A stretch of DNA of 5,978 nucleotides, taken from assembly GCA_026415015.1 (NCBI GenBank), contig JAOAHW010000065.1:1-5978 (forward strand). Reading direction: 5' to 3'. The DNA is from Syntrophorhabdaceae bacterium. GTDB lineage: Bacteria; Desulfobacterota; Syntrophorhabdia; Syntrophorhabdales; Syntrophorhabdaceae. Below are positions 4,882 through 5,978 of the stretch, piece after piece. The notes beneath the pieces were generated by a model. It was not told the DNA's origin, ran no database searches, and saw only the letters and a program-made list of their open reading frames with translations. The position numbers and the translations under genes are program-made. Every line of letters starts with the position of its first letter. Within the stretch, counting starts at the first letter, position 1.

Positions 4882-5978
4882 TCACCCCTTTTCTATATAT
4901 CGCTTTCCAATCTTTTTGAAACCCTCTGCTGCCTTCTCGATTTTATCAAAAGGTACACAATATGCGATCCTGAAATATCCTGATTTACCAAAACCCCTAC
5001 CAGGGACAACCAAGATCCTCTCTTCTTCCTGCATGATCTTTACAAATTTTAATTCATCCTTCATAGGTGATTTAGGGAATGCATAAAATGCGCCCTGAGG
5101 TTTTACACATTCAAACCCAGCCTCCTTAAGGATTTTGTATATCAAGTCCCTTTTTTCCTGGTAATCCATTATATCTATTGAATTTCTCTGGAATTTGCCT
5201 ATCACCCTTTGAAAAAGTGCAGGGGCATTCACAAAGCCTAAGGCCCTGCTTGAGAACATGAGGGCTGTCACCAGAGACTTTACCTCTTTTATCTTTGGTG
5301 ATATGGCGATATAGCCTATCCTCTCACCAGGGAGGGCAAGGTCCTTGGAATGGGATGTAGCAGATATGACAAGGTCGTATATCTTGAATATGTTCGGCAG
5401 CTTAATGTTATCAAAGACGAGCTTTCTGTATGCATCATCAGAGATTATGTAGATATTCTGCCCTTTTTTCCTGTAATCTGATAAAAGGGCTGCCATATCC
5501 ATTAATTTTTTCTCTTCGTATACAACTCCTGTGGGGTTATTGGGGCTATTTATTAGTATCGCTTTTGTCTTAGGGGTAATAGCAGAGTCTATTTTTTCTA
5601 TGTCAAGCTGGAAATTCTCGTCTGTGCTTACAAGCCTTATGGTTCCGCCGTGGCTCTCGATATAATATTTGTATTCCATGAAATAAGGCTTAGGTACTAT
5701 TACCTCATCCCCGCTATTTAAAATGCTCTTGAGCAATATATTTATACCACCTGCACTACCAGCAGTCATATAAACATGGTCAGCAGTAAAAGGCATGTTA
5801 TATAATTCCTTGAGATAAGCTGCTATCTCTTCCCTTACCTCTTCATAACCATTATTGGGCATGTATCTGTGCATACCTGGTATCGGGTCGTTTAAGGTAT
5901 CAATGATTGCCCTTATCAGTTGCTCTGGCGGTTCTATAAAGGGATTTCCGAGGGAAAAATCAAAGACATTTGCATCAC
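4882..5978 (-). CDS. Class I/II PLP-dependent aminotransferase, first of tandem pair (N-terminus off-window)
   Basis: The frame is open through the right window edge, giving 364 complete codons; the first visible residues are DANVFDFSLGNPFIEPP. The Met at 5874-5872 is internal, because homology to the neighbouring paralogue continues in frame upstream of it. Alignment to that paralogue suggests about 31 N-terminal residues are missing. Counting from the first visible Asp, the fold-type I features are SPNNPTG at 144-150, Asp180 and Tyr183 in SDDAYRK, the PLP lysine Lys211 in TSHSKDLALPGERIGY, and Arg336 in YFRIAYC. More than half of aligned residues match the downstream copy, so the two arose by duplication. 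Its substrate is unknown; family members are usually annotated only as aspartate-type or generic aminotransferases. Complementary variation near the active site (for example SDDAY here, SDEAY there) leaves room for different specificities. The TGA at 4884-4882 lies 5 bases before the next gene's ATG. Confidence 0.92.
   Translation of the reverse strand, partial: DANVFDFSLGNPFIEPPEQLIRAIIDTLNDPIPGMHRYMPNNGYEEVREEIAAYLKELYNMPFTADHVYMTAGSAGGINILLKSILNSGDEVIVPKPYFMEYKYYIESHGGTIRLVSTDENFQLDIEKIDSAITPKTKAILINSPNNPTGVVYEEKKLMDMAALLSDYRKKGQNIYIISDDAYRKLVFDNIKLPNIFKIYDLVISATSHSKDLALPGERIGYIAISPKIKEVKSLVTALMFSSRALGFVNAPALFQRVIGKFQRNSIDIMDYQEKRDLIYKILKEAGFECVKPQGAFYAFPKSPMKDELKFVKIMQEEERILVVPGRGFGKSGYFRIAYCVPFDKIEKAAEGFKKIGKRYIEKG
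4885..4890 (-). promoter_or_regulatory. Ribosome-binding site inside the end of the upstream aminotransferase gene
   Basis: On the minus strand, AAAAGGGG (4892-4885) is followed by the TGA stop of the upstream aminotransferase (4884-4882), and an ATG comes 8 bases after the last G. The penultimate coding bases of one gene therefore serve as the ribosome-binding site of the next. This decides the downstream start in favour of ATG 4876 rather than GTG 4885, and suggests translational coupling of the pair. Confidence 0.65.

Noticed and set aside
5872..5874. ATG (minus strand) as the start of the right-hand aminotransferase
   Set aside because: The frame stays open to the window edge and the upstream translation aligns with the N-terminal region of the paralogue (DANVFDFSLGNP against DANIFDFTLGNP), so this Met is internal.

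Overview
The window is a densely packed bacterial chromosome segment, moderately AT-rich by eye, with Arg codons often AGG/AGA and Ile codons often ATA. It holds seven protein genes and no RNA gene, mobile element or CRISPR array. A Rex redox repressor, the dapF-dapA-dapB order, a DUF350 membrane protein and a pair of GNPxxEPP-type aminotransferases suggest an anaerobic or facultative bacterium, perhaps of the Desulfobacterota/Nitrospirota sort. That placement is an inference from gene content and style, not a demonstrated taxonomy.

Layout: (1) Bases 1-1984, plus strand, carry a tight lysine/meso-diaminopimelate cluster: the 3' end of dapF (start off-window), then complete dapA and dapB, with gaps of 21 and 13 bases. 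(2) Bases 1985-2130 are the only sizeable intergenic stretch. It contains a perfect 20-bp direct repeat, itself an imperfect palindrome resembling a Rex operator, and a plausible promoter. (3) Bases 2131-3712, plus strand, form a second apparent operon: rex, a two-helix DUF350-type protein and bioD, with an 8-base gap and then an ATGA stop/start overlap. (4) Bases 3707-5978, minus strand, hold two tandem paralogous class I/II PLP aminotransferases. The upstream one (4882 to the window edge) lacks its N-terminus here, and its stop overlaps the translation-initiation region of the second. bioD and the last aminotransferase converge and overlap by six bases in the palindrome TTATAA.

How the genes work together: DapA condenses pyruvate with aspartate semialdehyde, DapB reduces the product to tetrahydrodipicolinate, and DapF epimerises LL- to meso-DAP for peptidoglycan and lysine. 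The amino-transfer steps between DapB and DapF are not encoded in view. Rex probably senses NADH/NAD+ and may control its own operon through the twin repeats, which would place bioD (dethiobiotin synthetase) under redox control. The substrates of the two aminotransferases cannot be read from sequence. No stretch longer than 300 bases lacks a gene.

Most of the window is ordinary core metabolism. The points most worth a second look are the twin Rex-like operators, the rex-DUF350-bioD grouping, and a 44-bp block of perfect DNA identity between the otherwise diverged aminotransferase paralogues. I saw no clear undescribed system.
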